Origin: an uncultured bacterium
GTDB taxonomy: Bacteria > CSSED10-310 > CALFER01
Assembly: GCA_937951895.1 (NCBI GenBank)
Contig: CALFER010000027.1
Location: forward strand, 1-64,000
DNA: 64,000 bases
Reading direction: 5' to 3'
Shown here in pieces: positions 8,226 to 18,190 of this stretch. The position numbers and the translations under genes were made by a program. Each line of letters starts with the position of its first letter. The first letter of the stretch is position 1. The notes under the pieces are model-generated. The model saw only the letters and a list, made by a program, of their open reading frames with translations. It was not told the DNA's origin and searched no databases.

Positions 8226-10061
8226 TCACCTCCCTTCGCTGAACCTGCCGGACATGCGAACATAACACCCCAGATATCGGCCATCCGTGCTGAACGGTTC
8301 GGAAAAACGCGGCACAAACCCGTCGGACGGCTCGATCCACAACGCATAACAGTAAGACGGACTCCCCTCCAGATTGTAAAACGGTTTCGCCCGTGACGGA
8401 CTGAGATCCAGCGACGCAGTCTCCCCCGGCTGCATTCTCAGATCGAACGCCCGATTCCCCAGCCTGCCCCGGATCCGATTCACCGTATCCCCATTGCGGA
8501 TCTCAAGCACAATCGCCTCCGGACGCTTCCAGAACCGCAGTACCGCAGACATCCGCCGGGCACCCCTCACCCAGAACCCGTCGCCTTCACGACCCCACTG
8601 GTTGTCGTCGGCAAAATACGCATGAAACGAATCGAACGGCACCCTCGTGTGCGCCGCATCGTCGCCGGGCCACGAATTCAGAAGGGTCGTTTCGAGCAGG
8701 AACCGATCCAGAATCATCCGCTTGCCGACATGCTGATACGCGCTCATCGAATCGAGGGGATTCAGCGCGATCGCGCCGGAGAGAAGCCCTGTGACCAGAG
8801 CGGTCGCCAGAATCGTCCTCCGTTTCGGAGCGACCGGCGGCAGCAGAAACAGGCAGGGCAGATAACTGATCAGATACCGGTTGCCGACCGAACAGCTCCC
8901 GCCGTGATAATTCGAGGGAATGTAAACGAGATGAAACAGGATCTGGCCGATCGCGACCGCCAGCACGCTCCAGCGGATGCCCGGACTGGTGCCGCGGTGC
9001 GGTCCTGCCTTCCCCGGGAGCCTGAAACCCAGCAGGATCGAGACGGCTGCGGGCAGGAAATACGGGATCAGGCCGGTATGCCTCCCGATGAAAAAATACA
9101 CCAGATTGTCCCGCAGAATGTCCCAGTGGAAAATGAAACGCGTGTTCCGCGTCGATATCATCGAGCCGGTGTTCAGGAAATGATACTGCGGAGACTCGAA
9201 CGGGAAATGTCCCACGATCCGCTTGCGGAAACCGGCATGCGAAAACAGTTGTCCCGTGAGGAGATAACCGATCAGAAAAACAAACGCGATCCCGGCGGCG
9301 GCTGCCAGGCCGAACAGGATGAACGTGAGGAGTTGCGCCCGGAGACGATGCGGCATCCGGTCACGCCAGGCTGCGACGATCCGGCGGAGGAGTTCGACGC
9401 AGGGAACGAGCAGAAACAGGCCGACGGGCGGGCGATTGAGCGTGGCGATGCCCAGGATGGCGCCGGAGATCAGCAACAGACGCGAGTCCTGCCGTTCGGG
9501 CGCTCGACGGATGTCCTCGATCCACGGCCAGAGCCCCGCCATCACCAGCGCCGCATTGAAGATCTCGGGCGTCAGCGTGAACAGATACGCCGGAACCGCC
9601 GTCAGCCCCCAGAACACCAGCGTCCAGGCCACCCCGTCGAGCGGCCGGTCCGGGTCCGTCCGGAATGCCCGGAAGCCGATCCATAGAATGAGTGCGAAAC
9701 ACAGGACGTTCAGGACAAGGAGGCCGTTCGAGTCGAAAAAGCGAACCAGAGGAGCCCCGGCAAGCGAATACAGAAACGGCTTGGCATACCGGATGTCGTT
9801 GGGATTCGTGTCGGATGCCACGAGCAGAATGCCTTCGGGTCCCTGCGGCCACTCACGCGTGATCCGCTCCAGATCCTCGCGCGTATATTTCAGATCACGA
9901 TCCCACGCCAGACTCTGAGCCATCGCGTAGTACACCGCCGAGTCTCCGCGAAACGTTCCCCAGATCGTCGGCAGATCGATCTGTGCGGCGGCGAACAGAC
10001 ACGGCAGCAGTACGGCCAGACCGATCAGGCGGGATGTCTGCCCGAGACTTTTCTCAGGCAT
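8226..10061 (-). CDS. Polytopic membrane protein, GT-C-like
   Basis: The protein has 611 residues. A first membrane segment (about 11-27) is followed by a loop carrying RGDSAVYY at 38-45, resembling the acidic first loop of GT-C glycosyltransferases. Around ten further membrane segments extend to about residue 430, and a periplasmic domain of about 180 residues ends the protein. It overlaps the end of the GT2 gene by 8 bases. A DPM1-like GT2 next to a GT-C protein is a familiar pair: the GT2 makes a polyprenyl-phosphate sugar and the membrane enzyme transfers it outside the cytoplasm. The role is inferred from topology and context; acceptor and sugar are unknown. Confidence 0.65.
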   Translation of the reverse strand: MPEKSLGQTSRLIGLAVLLPCLFAAAQIDLPTIWGTFRGDSAVYYAMAQSLAWDRDLKYTREDLERITREWPQGPEGILLVASDTNPNDIRYAKPFLYSLAGAPLVRFFDSNGLLVLNVLCFALILWIGFRAFRTDPDRPLDGVAWTLVFWGLTAVPAYLFTLTPEIFNAALVMAGLWPWIEDIRRAPERQDSRLLLISGAILGIATLNRPPVGLFLLVPCVELLRRIVAAWRDRMPHRLRAQLLTFILFGLAAAAGIAFVFLIGYLLTGQLFSHAGFRKRIVGHFPFESPQYHFLNTGSMISTRNTRFIFHWDILRDNLVYFFIGRHTGLIPYFLPAAVSILLGFRLPGKAGPHRGTSPGIRWSVLAVAIGQILFHLVYIPSNYHGGSCSVGNRYLISYLPCLFLLPPVAPKRRTILATALVTGLLSGAIALNPLDSMSAYQHVGKRMILDRFLLETTLLNSWPGDDAAHTRVPFDSFHAYFADDNQWGREGDGFWVRGARRMSAVLRFWKRPEAIVLEIRNGDTVNRIRGRLGNRAFDLRMQPGETASLDLSPSRAKPFYNLEGSPSYCYALWIEPSDGFVPRFSEPFSTDGRYLGCYVRMSGRFSEGR

Positions 10062-11025
10062 CGAAATTCCGCTTCTCCCGGATCAGATAAATCGACTTTT
10101 TCTGCGATTCGTAATAGGTGCGGATGTTGATCTCGCCGAGCAACCCCATGACGATGAACTGGAATCCGATGATGATCAGAACCGCGGCGATCAGGAGGAG
10201 CGGGTTGCGGGTCATCGTCCGCAGGGGTGCGCCGCCGATCGTGATCAGTCGCATCAGCACCGTCATGAACAACCCGATGAATCCCGAAATGATGAACCAC
10301 ACACCGGTCGCCCCGAAAATCTGGATCGGGCGCGTCGAGTAACTCATGAGGAACTTGACGGTGATCAGATCGAGCAGCACGCGCTGGGTTCGCGAGATGC
10401 CGTATTTGCTTTTCCCTCTCGTCCTCGGATGATGCTCGACCGGCACTTCGCCGATCCGTGCGCCGACCCACTTGGCCAAAACAGGCAGAAAGCGGTGCAG
10501 CTCGCCGTAGAGCTGAATGTTTTCGATGATTTCACGGCGATAGACCTTGAGACTGCACCCGAGATCATTGACGGGAACCCGAGTGACGCGCTGGATCAGT
10601 TTATTGGCGAGAATCGAGGGGAGGCGGCGCGAGAAAAACGGATCCTGGCGGTCCTTCCGCCAGCCGCTCACCAGATCATATCCCTCGTCGATTTTGCGCA
10701 CGAGCATCGGAATGTCTTTCGGATCGTTCTGCCCGTCTCCGTCCATCGTGGCGATGAGGCGTCCCGATGCGAGATCGAAGCCGGCGGCGAGCGCGGGAGT
10801 CTGGCCGAAATTGCGCATCAGCCGGACCGATTTGAACCGGGAATCCTTCGCGGAGATCCCCTGAAGCGCCTCCCAGGAATGATCGCGGCTTCCGTCATCC
10901 ACTGCGATGATTTCGAAACTGAGCCCGGACGGATCGAGCGCGTCGACGATGGAGCGATAGACCGGCTCGATGTTCTCTTCTTCATTGTAAAAGGGAATGA
11001 CGATCGAAAGATCAACGCGGTTCAT
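10054..11025 (-). CDS. GT2 family polyprenyl-phosphate glycosyltransferase (DPM1/ArnC/GtrB-like)
   Basis: This 323-residue protein starts with a GT-A domain (VDLSIVIPFYNEEENI), has an acidic nucleotide-sugar motif DGDGQND near residue 96, and a GWRKDRQDP segment in the acceptor region. Two C-terminal membrane helices (about 232-258 and 272-300) anchor it to the inner membrane, as in ArnC and GtrB. Such enzymes move a sugar from a nucleotide donor to undecaprenyl phosphate. The ATG follows AGGAG. It overlaps the YdjM-like gene upstream by 14 bases and the GT-C-like gene downstream by 8, so the three form an operon, probably for glycan or lipid decoration of the envelope. Confidence 0.9.
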   Translation of the reverse strand: MNRVDLSIVIPFYNEEENIEPVYRSIVDALDPSGLSFEIIAVDDGSRDHSWEALQGISAKDSRFKSVRLMRNFGQTPALAAGFDLASGRLIATMDGDGQNDPKDIPMLVRKIDEGYDLVSGWRKDRQDPFFSRRLPSILANKLIQRVTRVPVNDLGCSLKVYRREIIENIQLYGELHRFLPVLAKWVGARIGEVPVEHHPRTRGKSKYGISRTQRVLLDLITVKFLMSYSTRPIQIFGATGVWFIISGFIGLFMTVLMRLITIGGAPLRTMTRNPLLLIAAVLIIIGFQFIVMGLLGEINIRTYYESQKKSIYLIREKRNFDA

Positions 11026-11566
11026 GCGAGGCTCCTGAAAGCGTGCGGCGCTGCACCAGCAGAATGAAACTGAGGATCGACAGCAGGGGGGTGAACGCGA
11101 GAAATTCGTGGATGGTCGCCTTGATGTTCGGCGCCGAGATCAGATTCATCCAGGATGCCTTGTGAATGTCCAGAAAAAGGGAAGGGCCGATCATGTAGTC
11201 GGGGTCGAACGGCCAGAGCATCATCAGGCCGTTGGGATAACTCGTGTCGCGCGTGAAAAAATCGCCCGTATTGTGAGCGATCACGGACAGCGCCACGAGA
11301 CTGAAGGCGAAGAGGGGGCGTTTCCGATGGACCAGCATCGCGATCAACCCGCAGAAGAGGGCGAATCCGAGTGTATGGGAGTAGGAGTGATGGAGTTTAT
11401 TGGCATGGTCGAAACCGGCCCAGATCGCACTGATCAGGTCCAGATCGGGAGCGTTCGCGAACACCGCCGCCACCGCCGTTTCCCCGATCGTCGGCTTCCG
11501 GCGCGTCGCCGTGCAGATCCCCAGATAAACCGTCACTCCTGACAGGGTGTGCCCCAGCGGCCCCAT
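11012..11566 (-). CDS. YdjM-like membrane-bound metal-dependent hydrolase family protein
   Basis: The 184-residue protein has the family layout: His6 in the opening GPLGHTLSG, an acidic NAPDLDLI motif at about 38-45, and HHSYSHTLG at about 58-66, with four or so membrane segments. These His and Asp residues are the presumed metal ligands. The family (DUF457/YdjM) sits in the inner membrane; its substrate is not established. It is the first gene of the minus-strand glycosyltransferase series and is divergent from the CorC-type pair, with about 150 bases between them. Confidence 0.75.
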   Translation of the reverse strand: MGPLGHTLSGVTVYLGICTATRRKPTIGETAVAAVFANAPDLDLISAIWAGFDHANKLHHSYSHTLGFALFCGLIAMLVHRKRPLFAFSLVALSVIAHNTGDFFTRDTSYPNGLMMLWPFDPDYMIGPSLFLDIHKASWMNLISAPNIKATIHEFLAFTPLLSILSFILLVQRRTLSGASHEPR

Positions 11567-11715
11567 GATGCGAAAATCTCCCGTTCGGTTGTCCGGAAAT
11601 CGATTCCGGAGTGAACCGATATTGTCCGGTGTCGGGATCGAATTGTCAACGGAACCCGCCCGAAGTCCGTTCGATCCGCCATCCTGCTCTGGACGAACCG
11701 CCCGCGATTGATATA

Positions 11716-12966
11716 ATGAATCTCGTGATTGTCAGTATTCTGATCATCGGTGCGCTGTTGATCGCTTCCGCATGTTTCTCGGGCAGCGAATCCGCCCTGT
11801 TCAGCCTTCCCTGGTGGAAAGTGCAGCAGTACCGCTACGACCCGAGACCGTCGCGGAGACTGATCGCGGAGGTCGTCCGGCAGCCCCGCCGCCTGCTCAT
11901 CACACTCCTCATCGCCAATACGCTCGTCAATACCGCCTCCAGTTCGCTCGCCGAACGCACACTCGAGGCCCTCTTTCCGGGCGAGGGGCTGTGGATCGCC
12001 ATCATCGTCATGACGATCGTTCTGCTGATTGCCAGCGAGGTCACCCCGAAGCTGCTCGCCATGAAATGGCCCGGCCCGGCCTCGGTCGTCGCCGCGTTTC
12101 TCGTTCGCCGAGCCGGCCTGCTGCTCAGCCCCGTTCGCCGGGTCGTCGAACTGCTGATGGATCGCCTTTTTCCCGCATCGCGGGACGTTGCATCGACAGG
12201 CCCGGCCTTTCAGGAGCAGTTCCTGAACGTCGTCGATGAAGCCGTCCATGGAAAAATTCTCAATACCCTCGAACGGGAGGTGATCGAGCGCATTTTCCGG
12301 ATGGAGCATCAGACCGTTTCGCAGATCATGACGCCGCGCATCCAGATCTTCGGACTGCCGGAGTCGATTTCGAGTGATGACGCGAGCCAGGCTCTGTTTG
12401 AACAAGATTTCCGCCGGGTGCCCCTGTTCCGGGGATCGCTCGATCGCATCATCGGGGTTCTGTATGCCAAGGACCTGCTGGCCGCACGGTTCGGATTGAT
12501 ACGGCCGCAGAATCCGAAGCAGATCGCTCAGGATCCGCATTTCGTTCCCGCGACCCTGTCCGTCCGCCAGCTCTACCAGGACCTGAAATCGAACCGGATC
12601 CATCTCGCGATCGTGCTGGATGAATACGGGGGCACCAGCGGACTGGTCACGCTGGACGATATCCTGCGCGCGGTTTTCAAACCGGTGACGTTGAGCGGAA
12701 ATCCGATCGCGCCGTCGATCGATCCCCGGACAGCGACCCGGGTGGCGTGGGACACCGAAAAAGATGATCTCGAACGCATGGGAATCTCGATCGATACCGA
12801 TTTCCGCACGCTCAACGGGCTTCTGATCGACCGGTTCGGCCACGTTCCCCGGCCGGGCGAGTCGATCCGGGCAGATGGCTGGAACCTGACGGTGATCGAG
12901 GGTACCGATGCGAGGGTGACGACTGTGGAAATCGTCCGGGATCAGTCGGAGCGACGCGATGACTGA
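11716..12966 (+). CDS. CNNM transmembrane / CBS-pair protein (CorC/HlyC type), first of a pair
   Basis: This 416-residue protein has an N-terminal DUF21/CNNM domain with about four membrane segments (residues 1-170), the typical SGSESALFSLP motif near residue 20, a CBS pair around 200-330 (including MTPRIQIFGLP and VLDEYGGTSGLVTLDD) and a C-terminal CorC_HlyC domain. The family is linked to magnesium and cobalt efflux or homeostasis and to hemolysin-C-like proteins. The ATG at 11716 is preferred over an in-frame codon at 11611 because it starts directly at the first membrane helix, as is usual, although no strong ribosome binding site precedes it. The stop overlaps the start of a second member by 8 bases. 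Confidence 0.88.
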   Translation: MNLVIVSILIIGALLIASACFSGSESALFSLPWWKVQQYRYDPRPSRRLIAEVVRQPRRLLITLLIANTLVNTASSSLAERTLEALFPGEGLWIAIIVMTIVLLIASEVTPKLLAMKWPGPASVVAAFLVRRAGLLLSPVRRVVELLMDRLFPASRDVASTGPAFQEQFLNVVDEAVHGKILNTLEREVIERIFRMEHQTVSQIMTPRIQIFGLPESISSDDASQALFEQDFRRVPLFRGSLDRIIGVLYAKDLLAARFGLIRPQNPKQIAQDPHFVPATLSVRQLYQDLKSNRIHLAIVLDEYGGTSGLVTLDDILRAVFKPVTLSGNPIAPSIDPRTATRVAWDTEKDDLERMGISIDTDFRTLNGLLIDRFGHVPRPGESIRADGWNLTVIEGTDARVTTVEIVRDQSERRDD

Positions 12967-14194
12967 GCTGTATTTCGTCTTCATCCTGCTGGGGATCGCC
13001 GGATCCGCGTTTTTTTCCGCAACGGAAACCGCCATTCTGACGGTCAGTATGCCGATTCAGGACAAATCGGGAACGCGATCGGGCCGGATCCGCATCATCG
13101 AATGGCTGATGGCCCGTCGCGATACGGTCATTTCGGCGCTGCTCATCGGAAACAATCTCTCGCTGGTCGTCGTCAGCGCCACGGCCACAGCGCTTCTGTC
13201 GCAATGGATGACACACTGGAACGTCGAAACCGCCACCGTGATGGTGACCCTGATCATTCTGTTTCTGGGCGAGATCATTCCGAAGTCCGTCGCTCTGACC
13301 TGGAACACGCAAATTCTGATGACAGTCGGCTGGTTCATCAAAATGCTCTGTATCCTCCTGAAACCGGCCATTTTCATTCTGACCTCCCTGCCCCGGGCGA
13401 TCGTCCGGATCATCGGAGCCCGTGATGCCGGCGCGGAAATCAGCCGCGACCAACTCCGCAGGATTCTCGAAACGGGACTCTTCCAGGAACGGGTGACGGG
13501 CGAGCAGCAGCGGGTCATCTCGAGACTCATGGAGTTCGGGAACAAGAAAGTGGTCGCCGCTCTCGTACCCATGCGGGATGTTGTCCAGATCGACCGGAAG
13601 GCGACGATCCGGCGAGCCGCGGGACTGATTCACGAATGCGGGTTCTCGCGCATTCCGGTCTACGACGGGCAGCCGGATCACATCGTCGGCATTCTGCACA
13701 GCGTCGATCTGATGGCAGCGGGGATCGACATGTCGACCGTCGGCGATCTCATGCGCGCCCCGGTCTTCGTCCCGGAACAGCAGAAAGCGACGGAACTCCT
13801 CCCCGGTCTCTGGCATTCCGGACAGATGGCCGTGGTCGTGGATGAATATGGAGTGCCGTCGGGGATTGTCACCACCGAGGATCTTCTGGAGGAGGTGCTG
13901 GGCGAGATTCGGGATGAGTATGATGAGCGGGAAGCGCCGGTCTTCCGGAATCTCGCGGAAGGAATCTACCTCATCGACGGCGCCATGACGATCGGCGAAT
14001 TCAACCTGCGGGTGGCCCAGATCATTCCTGCGGGGCCATACGATACCGTGGCCGGATTCATTCTGAACCACGCCCAGCGGATTCCGGATCGCGGGGATCG
14101 GTTTTACTTCAGAAACATTGAAATCACGGTTCTCGAATCCACCCGTCGTCGTATCGTGCGGCTGCTGGTTCGGAAATCCGCGACCGAGGCATGA
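12959..14194 (+). CDS. CNNM transmembrane / CBS-pair protein (CorC/HlyC type), second of a pair
   Basis: This 411-residue protein has the same architecture as the gene before it: a CNNM membrane domain (residues 1-170, with FFSATETAILTVS near residue 20), a CBS pair (about 200-325, with VPMRDVVQI and VVDEYGVPSGIVTTEDL) and a C-terminal CorC_HlyC domain. The 8-base overlap implies coupled translation. CNNM proteins dimerise, so two coupled paralogues may form a heterodimer; that is inference. It is followed one base later by the sensor kinase gene, so all four genes to 17322 could share a transcript. Confidence 0.88.
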   Translation: MTELYFVFILLGIAGSAFFSATETAILTVSMPIQDKSGTRSGRIRIIEWLMARRDTVISALLIGNNLSLVVVSATATALLSQWMTHWNVETATVMVTLIILFLGEIIPKSVALTWNTQILMTVGWFIKMLCILLKPAIFILTSLPRAIVRIIGARDAGAEISRDQLRRILETGLFQERVTGEQQRVISRLMEFGNKKVVAALVPMRDVVQIDRKATIRRAAGLIHECGFSRIPVYDGQPDHIVGILHSVDLMAAGIDMSTVGDLMRAPVFVPEQQKATELLPGLWHSGQMAVVVDEYGVPSGIVTTEDLLEEVLGEIRDEYDEREAPVFRNLAEGIYLIDGAMTIGEFNLRVAQIIPAGPYDTVAGFILNHAQRIPDRGDRFYFRNIEITVLESTRRRIVRLLVRKSATEA

Positions 14195-14195
14195 C

Positions 14196-15911
14196 ATGGC
14201 ATCGATTCGGATTCTGGTAGTCGATGATGAAATGAGCATCCGCGATCTGCTGCGATATGTTCTCGAGAAGGAAGGATATACGGTCGACCTGGCGGTCAGC
14301 GGGATCGATGCGCTGGAGAAATTCCGGCGCGACCCGTGCCAGCTCGTGATCACCGACCTGAAGATGCCCGGCATGGACGGTCTCGAACTGATCCGAAACA
14401 TCAAAAAAATCTCGACCGACACCCAGTTCATGGTCATCACCGGCTACGCCTCGAAGGAAACCGCCGTCGATGCCCTGGATCTGGGCGCTCATGCGTACCT
14501 GGTCAAGCCCTTCGATTGTCTCGAAGTCATCCCCGTGATGGTGCTCAAGACCATCGAACACCAGTCGCTCCTCAACGAAAAACGTCTCCTGATCGACCAG
14601 CTTCAGGCATTTCTGACGCGCAAGAAGCAGGAACTGGTCAGTTTCGAAGAGATCACGGATATGATTGCGCGGATCGAAGATCAGGATCAGATGCTCGATC
14701 AGATCATGAACCGGATCGCACGCGAACTCCGGCCGGTGCGGCTCTGGCTCTGGCTGCGCCACAAGGATCGGCCGGTGATGACGCCGTCGCGCGGGATACC
14801 GGGGCACAGCACGGACCGGCTTCTGGATCTCACGGAAGGGCCCGGGAGGATCGGCCGGATTCTGAGAAGGGGTCGGCTGAGTCTGGTGAAGGATCTGGGG
14901 GAAATCACGGAACGGGGTGTTGCGGCAGGGTTCGAGACCGCAGGTAACGTCCGAATGTATCTCGCGCCGATTCTCTCGAAGGACCGTGTCGAAGGCGCAC
15001 TTGGATTTCTGTATCACTCCCGCAGACAGATGCTCGACGACCATCTCCACCGCATGTCGGCCTTCGCCCGGCAGCTCGCCCTGGTGCTCAAGATGATCCG
15101 CCTGTACAAGGATCTGATCGAGAGCAACCGGAACTTGCAACTCGCCCAGGAACTCCTCGTCCAGACCGAAAGTCTCGCGTCGATGGGCCGGATGGCCGGA
15201 GGAATCGCGCACGAACTGGGCAATCCGCTGGGCATCATCGCCACCACCACGCAGTATCTCGTGGAAAATCCCCCCTCCCATGAAGAACTCCAGGAATGCC
15301 TCGGCGTCATCAACGAAAAGATCGCAGACATGCACCGGTTCATTCTGGATATCCGCGAATTGTCCCGCCCGAAGGATTTTCAGTTCGAAACGATGGACAT
15401 CCATTCCGTCATCAACAAGACACTCCGGTTTCTGCGGCCGCGGATTTCGAAATGCAACGTCAACCTGCGGCTCGACTACGACACCGGTATCCCCTCGATG
15501 GATCTCGATCCGGTCAAGATGGCGCAGGTGTTCCTGAATCTCATCATCAACGCGCTCGATGCGATGCCCCACGGCGGAGATCTCAGGATCAACACGCACT
15601 ATTCAAGAAAAACCCACGATGTCAACGTGGTATTCGAGGACACGGGGAGTGGCATTCCGGAGGAAGATATCGAGGTGATCTTCACGCCGTTTTACTCGCG
15701 AAAAGTCGGCGGAACTGGGCTCGGATTGCCGATCTCGCGACAAATCATCAACCGGCACAATGGTGTTCTGATGGCCGAAAACCGAACGGGCGGCGGCGCG
15801 CGATTCACGATCCGCCAGCCTGTTTCACTGAGGCAGCGGGAGGGGATCCAGCCGATCGGCGGCGGGGTTCTGCCGGCTGTTTCCGGAGAATCGTCCGATG
15901 GCTCAGCGTAA
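14196..15911 (+). CDS. Hybrid sensor histidine kinase with N-terminal receiver (REC-GAF-HisKA-HATPase)
   Basis: This 571-residue protein has an N-terminal receiver domain (1-120; phospho-acceptor Asp54, Lys104), a GAF-like region (about 150-300), a HisKA domain with phospho-His339 in GGIAHELGNPLG, and an HATPase domain with N (NLIINALDAM), G1 (DTGSGIP) and G2 (GGTGLGLPIS) boxes. There is no membrane segment, so it should be cytoplasmic. Receiver-first kinases are often intermediates fed by another kinase. The ATG at 14196 places the receiver directly at the N-terminus; an upstream in-frame codon inside the preceding gene is unlikely. It overlaps the NtrC-type regulator by 14 bases, its presumed partner. 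Confidence 0.9.
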   Translation: MASIRILVVDDEMSIRDLLRYVLEKEGYTVDLAVSGIDALEKFRRDPCQLVITDLKMPGMDGLELIRNIKKISTDTQFMVITGYASKETAVDALDLGAHAYLVKPFDCLEVIPVMVLKTIEHQSLLNEKRLLIDQLQAFLTRKKQELVSFEEITDMIARIEDQDQMLDQIMNRIARELRPVRLWLWLRHKDRPVMTPSRGIPGHSTDRLLDLTEGPGRIGRILRRGRLSLVKDLGEITERGVAAGFETAGNVRMYLAPILSKDRVEGALGFLYHSRRQMLDDHLHRMSAFARQLALVLKMIRLYKDLIESNRNLQLAQELLVQTESLASMGRMAGGIAHELGNPLGIIATTTQYLVENPPSHEELQECLGVINEKIADMHRFILDIRELSRPKDFQFETMDIHSVINKTLRFLRPRISKCNVNLRLDYDTGIPSMDLDPVKMAQVFLNLIINALDAMPHGGDLRINTHYSRKTHDVNVVFEDTGSGIPEEDIEVIFTPFYSRKVGGTGLGLPISRQIINRHNGVLMAENRTGGGARFTIRQPVSLRQREGIQPIGGGVLPAVSGESSDGSA

Positions 15912-17322
15912 GCGAACCGAGGAACGGGTCGTGTTCACCGTGGATGACGATCCGCGCACCGGCTGGATTCTCAGGAAAATTCTGGCGTGCGACGACTGGA
16001 AACTCGAACATTTCGAGATTCCCGGTGCCGTGCTGGAGCGTCTGAGGGAGGGTGCCCGGCCGGATCTGATCATGGCGGATGTTCAGATGCCCGCCATGGA
16101 CGGGATCGAGCTGACCCGGAGGATTCGCGCGGATTTTCCGTCGATCCCCGTGCTGATCATGACGGCGTTCGGAACCATCGAAACCGCCGTGAAGGCGATG
16201 AAGGCGGGGGCGATCGAGTTCGTGACCAAGCCGATCAATGCGCGGGAGATCCGCGAAATCACGCGGCAGGTGATGCGCGATTCTGGTCGCGGAGCGTCGG
16301 GCGGAACCGGAAGGGGCGCGGAGGGGGAGGACGGGATCGAGATGATCGGTGAGAGTCCCGCGTTCGTTGCGGCACTCGCCATGATGCGGCGCGTCGCCGA
16401 CACCGACATCACGGTGCTGCTGCGCGGCGAGAGCGGCACGGGGAAGGAGCTCTTCGCGCGCGCACTCCACGCCCAGTCGTCGCGACGCACGGCCCCCCTC
16501 GTCACGATCGATTGCGCGACACTCCCGGATCCCCTCATGGAAAGCGAGCTCTTCGGGCACGAAAAAGGAGCGTTCACGGATGCCCGTGCGAGCAAGATCG
16601 GGAAGTTCGAGATGGCCCATACCGGCACGATCCTGCTTGACGAGATCGGTAATCTGACGGCCTCATCACAAATGAAAATTCTGCGCGTTATTCAGGAACG
16701 CACCATCGAGCGACTCGGAGGCACCCAGCAGCGGCAGATCGACTTCCGCCTGATCGCCGCGACCAACGCGGATCTCGATGACGCCATCCGGCGCGGAACC
16801 TTCCGGGAGGATCTGTATTACCGGCTGAACGAGATCACCATTCGGATCCCGTCTCTCCGGGATCGCCCGGATGACATTCCTCTGCTGGCCGATCACTTCG
16901 TCTCCCTCTTCGCGACGCAGTTCGATCGGCCCGTTCCGGCGATCACCCGCGAGGTGCTCCAGTTGTTTTCCCGCTATCACTGGCCGGGAAACGTCCGTGA
17001 ACTCAGAAATGTGATCAAGCGCGCCGTGATTCTCGCGGACAACGATATCCGCGAACGCGACCTGCCGGAAGAGATGATGCGGAGCATGCAACGGGACGCC
17101 ACGCATTCGATCCCGAGCCGCCTGATCCGGAGCGGTGAGGACGATGTGCCGGATCTCAAGGAGGTCGCCCGGGAGGAGATGCATCGGATCGAGCGCGATA
17201 TTATTCTCAGAACGCTCGAACAGACCCGCTGGCACCTCAGTAAAACCGCCGAATTGCTCGGGGTCGACCGCAAGACGCTCCGGCATAAAATGCGCAGTTT
17301 TCAGATTCTGCGTCCCGAATGA
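15898..17322 (+). CDS. Sigma-54-dependent NtrC-family response regulator
   Basis: The 474-residue protein has three domains: receiver (1-125; Asp61, Lys111), AAA+ ATPase (about 150-390; Walker A GESGTGKE at 177-184, Walker B LLDEIGN at 246-252) and a Fis-type helix-turn-helix at about 435-470. The sigma-54 contact loop reads GAFTDA (224-229) instead of GAFTGA, a variant also found in active members. It should activate sigma-54 promoters after phosphorylation by the kinase encoded upstream. Two sigma-54-type promoters (near 39713 and 45963) lie in this window and are possible but unproven targets. No rpoN gene is visible here. Confidence 0.93.
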   Translation: MAQRKRTEERVVFTVDDDPRTGWILRKILACDDWKLEHFEIPGAVLERLREGARPDLIMADVQMPAMDGIELTRRIRADFPSIPVLIMTAFGTIETAVKAMKAGAIEFVTKPINAREIREITRQVMRDSGRGASGGTGRGAEGEDGIEMIGESPAFVAALAMMRRVADTDITVLLRGESGTGKELFARALHAQSSRRTAPLVTIDCATLPDPLMESELFGHEKGAFTDARASKIGKFEMAHTGTILLDEIGNLTASSQMKILRVIQERTIERLGGTQQRQIDFRLIAATNADLDDAIRRGTFREDLYYRLNEITIRIPSLRDRPDDIPLLADHFVSLFATQFDRPVPAITREVLQLFSRYHWPGNVRELRNVIKRAVILADNDIRERDLPEEMMRSMQRDATHSIPSRLIRSGEDDVPDLKEVAREEMHRIERDIILRTLEQTRWHLSKTAELLGVDRKTLRHKMRSFQILRPE

Positions 17323-17332
17323 TTCGCGCCGG

Positions 17333-17968
17333 TCAGGGTTGTGCGGGGCACCGGCGAAGCGTCTGATCCAGGTCATCCGGGGAGACCGGAGGGGTGAGGC
17401 ACGCGAGGCCGGGATAGGTCTCCGGCACCGCCGTGATCAGCACCAGATTCACCGCATCCTTCCCATCACGGGACGCCAGAGTCCCGGAAATACGCCTCCG
17501 GTCGAAGCGGGGCAGACGATCATCGAGAATGATCAGGTTGAAGGGGCGGGTCGAGGCTTTCTGGAGTGCATCGTCAAAAGAGATACAGGGCCAGACCAGA
17601 TGACCCGCGTCCTGGATCCAGCCGGTCAGGCGTTCGAGATTGGCCGGATCGGGGTCGCCGATGAGCACCCTGAGAACAGCAGATTCCTGGGTTGTCTCGG
17701 ATTCGGTCCGATCGGTGCCGGGTTCATGGACGATCAGGGCGGGGGGTGGGGTGACGAGGGTTTCCAGGAAGAGGTCGGCGCCGGATTGAAGGGCGTGGAT
17801 GGACGCCAGCAGACGTGTCTGATGCGGGGTGAGGGGGTCCGCGGTCGATGGGGGGGAAGAGAGACCTTCGAGGGTATTGCGGAGGGAGGTGAGGGTATGG
17901 ATGAGGCGGTCGAGGGCGGTATTGAGGCTGATGGGACGATCATCGGGGTTCGGCATCGATCTGCTCAT
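17333..17968 (-). CDS. Receiver-like protein with degenerate phosphorylation site
   Basis: This 211-residue protein has an N-terminal helical region of about 90 residues (Pro/Ser-rich linker included) and a C-terminal domain that resembles a response regulator receiver: VLRVLIGDPDP for the first strand and acidic pocket, NLIILDDRLP for the phospho-acceptor strand. The usual conserved Lys near the end is not evident, so phosphorylation is doubtful. It is convergent with the NtrC-type gene. The ATG at 17968 follows AGGAGG at a slightly long spacing. Function unknown; a link to the adjacent two-component pair is plausible. Confidence 0.65.
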   Translation of the reverse strand: MSRSMPNPDDRPISLNTALDRLIHTLTSLRNTLEGLSSPPSTADPLTPHQTRLLASIHALQSGADLFLETLVTPPPALIVHEPGTDRTESETTQESAVLRVLIGDPDPANLERLTGWIQDAGHLVWPCISFDDALQKASTRPFNLIILDDRLPRFDRRRISGTLASRDGKDAVNLVLITAVPETYPGLACLTPPVSPDDLDQTLRRCPAQP

Positions 17969-18029
17969 CGGCTCGGCCTCCTGGTTTGACGGGCTTACCC
18001 GGGGACTGCTGCTGTCATCATAGATGAAA

Positions 18030-18190
18030 GCCGGGACTGGATCAAAACTGTCACAAGACTGAACAGTAATATTTCGTATTCTTCAGTATATCAAAGCTAT
18101 TTCAATATCTTCGAAGTGTTTCTATGTTTTTTCCTGTTTTTTCTGAATATTTATGATTTTCATCTGTTTTTACCCGATTTTTGTGCTTGA
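18030..18190. other. AT-rich intergenic segment upstream of groESL
   Basis: The gap between 17968 and 18305 has no credible gene. Its first part is strikingly AT-rich compared with the rest of the window, with repeated T and TTTT tracts (for example around 18120-18180). Its 3' part carries the groESL promoter and CIRCE operator. The AT-rich part may act as an upstream promoter (UP-like) element or give a bent, easily melted region; this is inference. Confidence 0.5.
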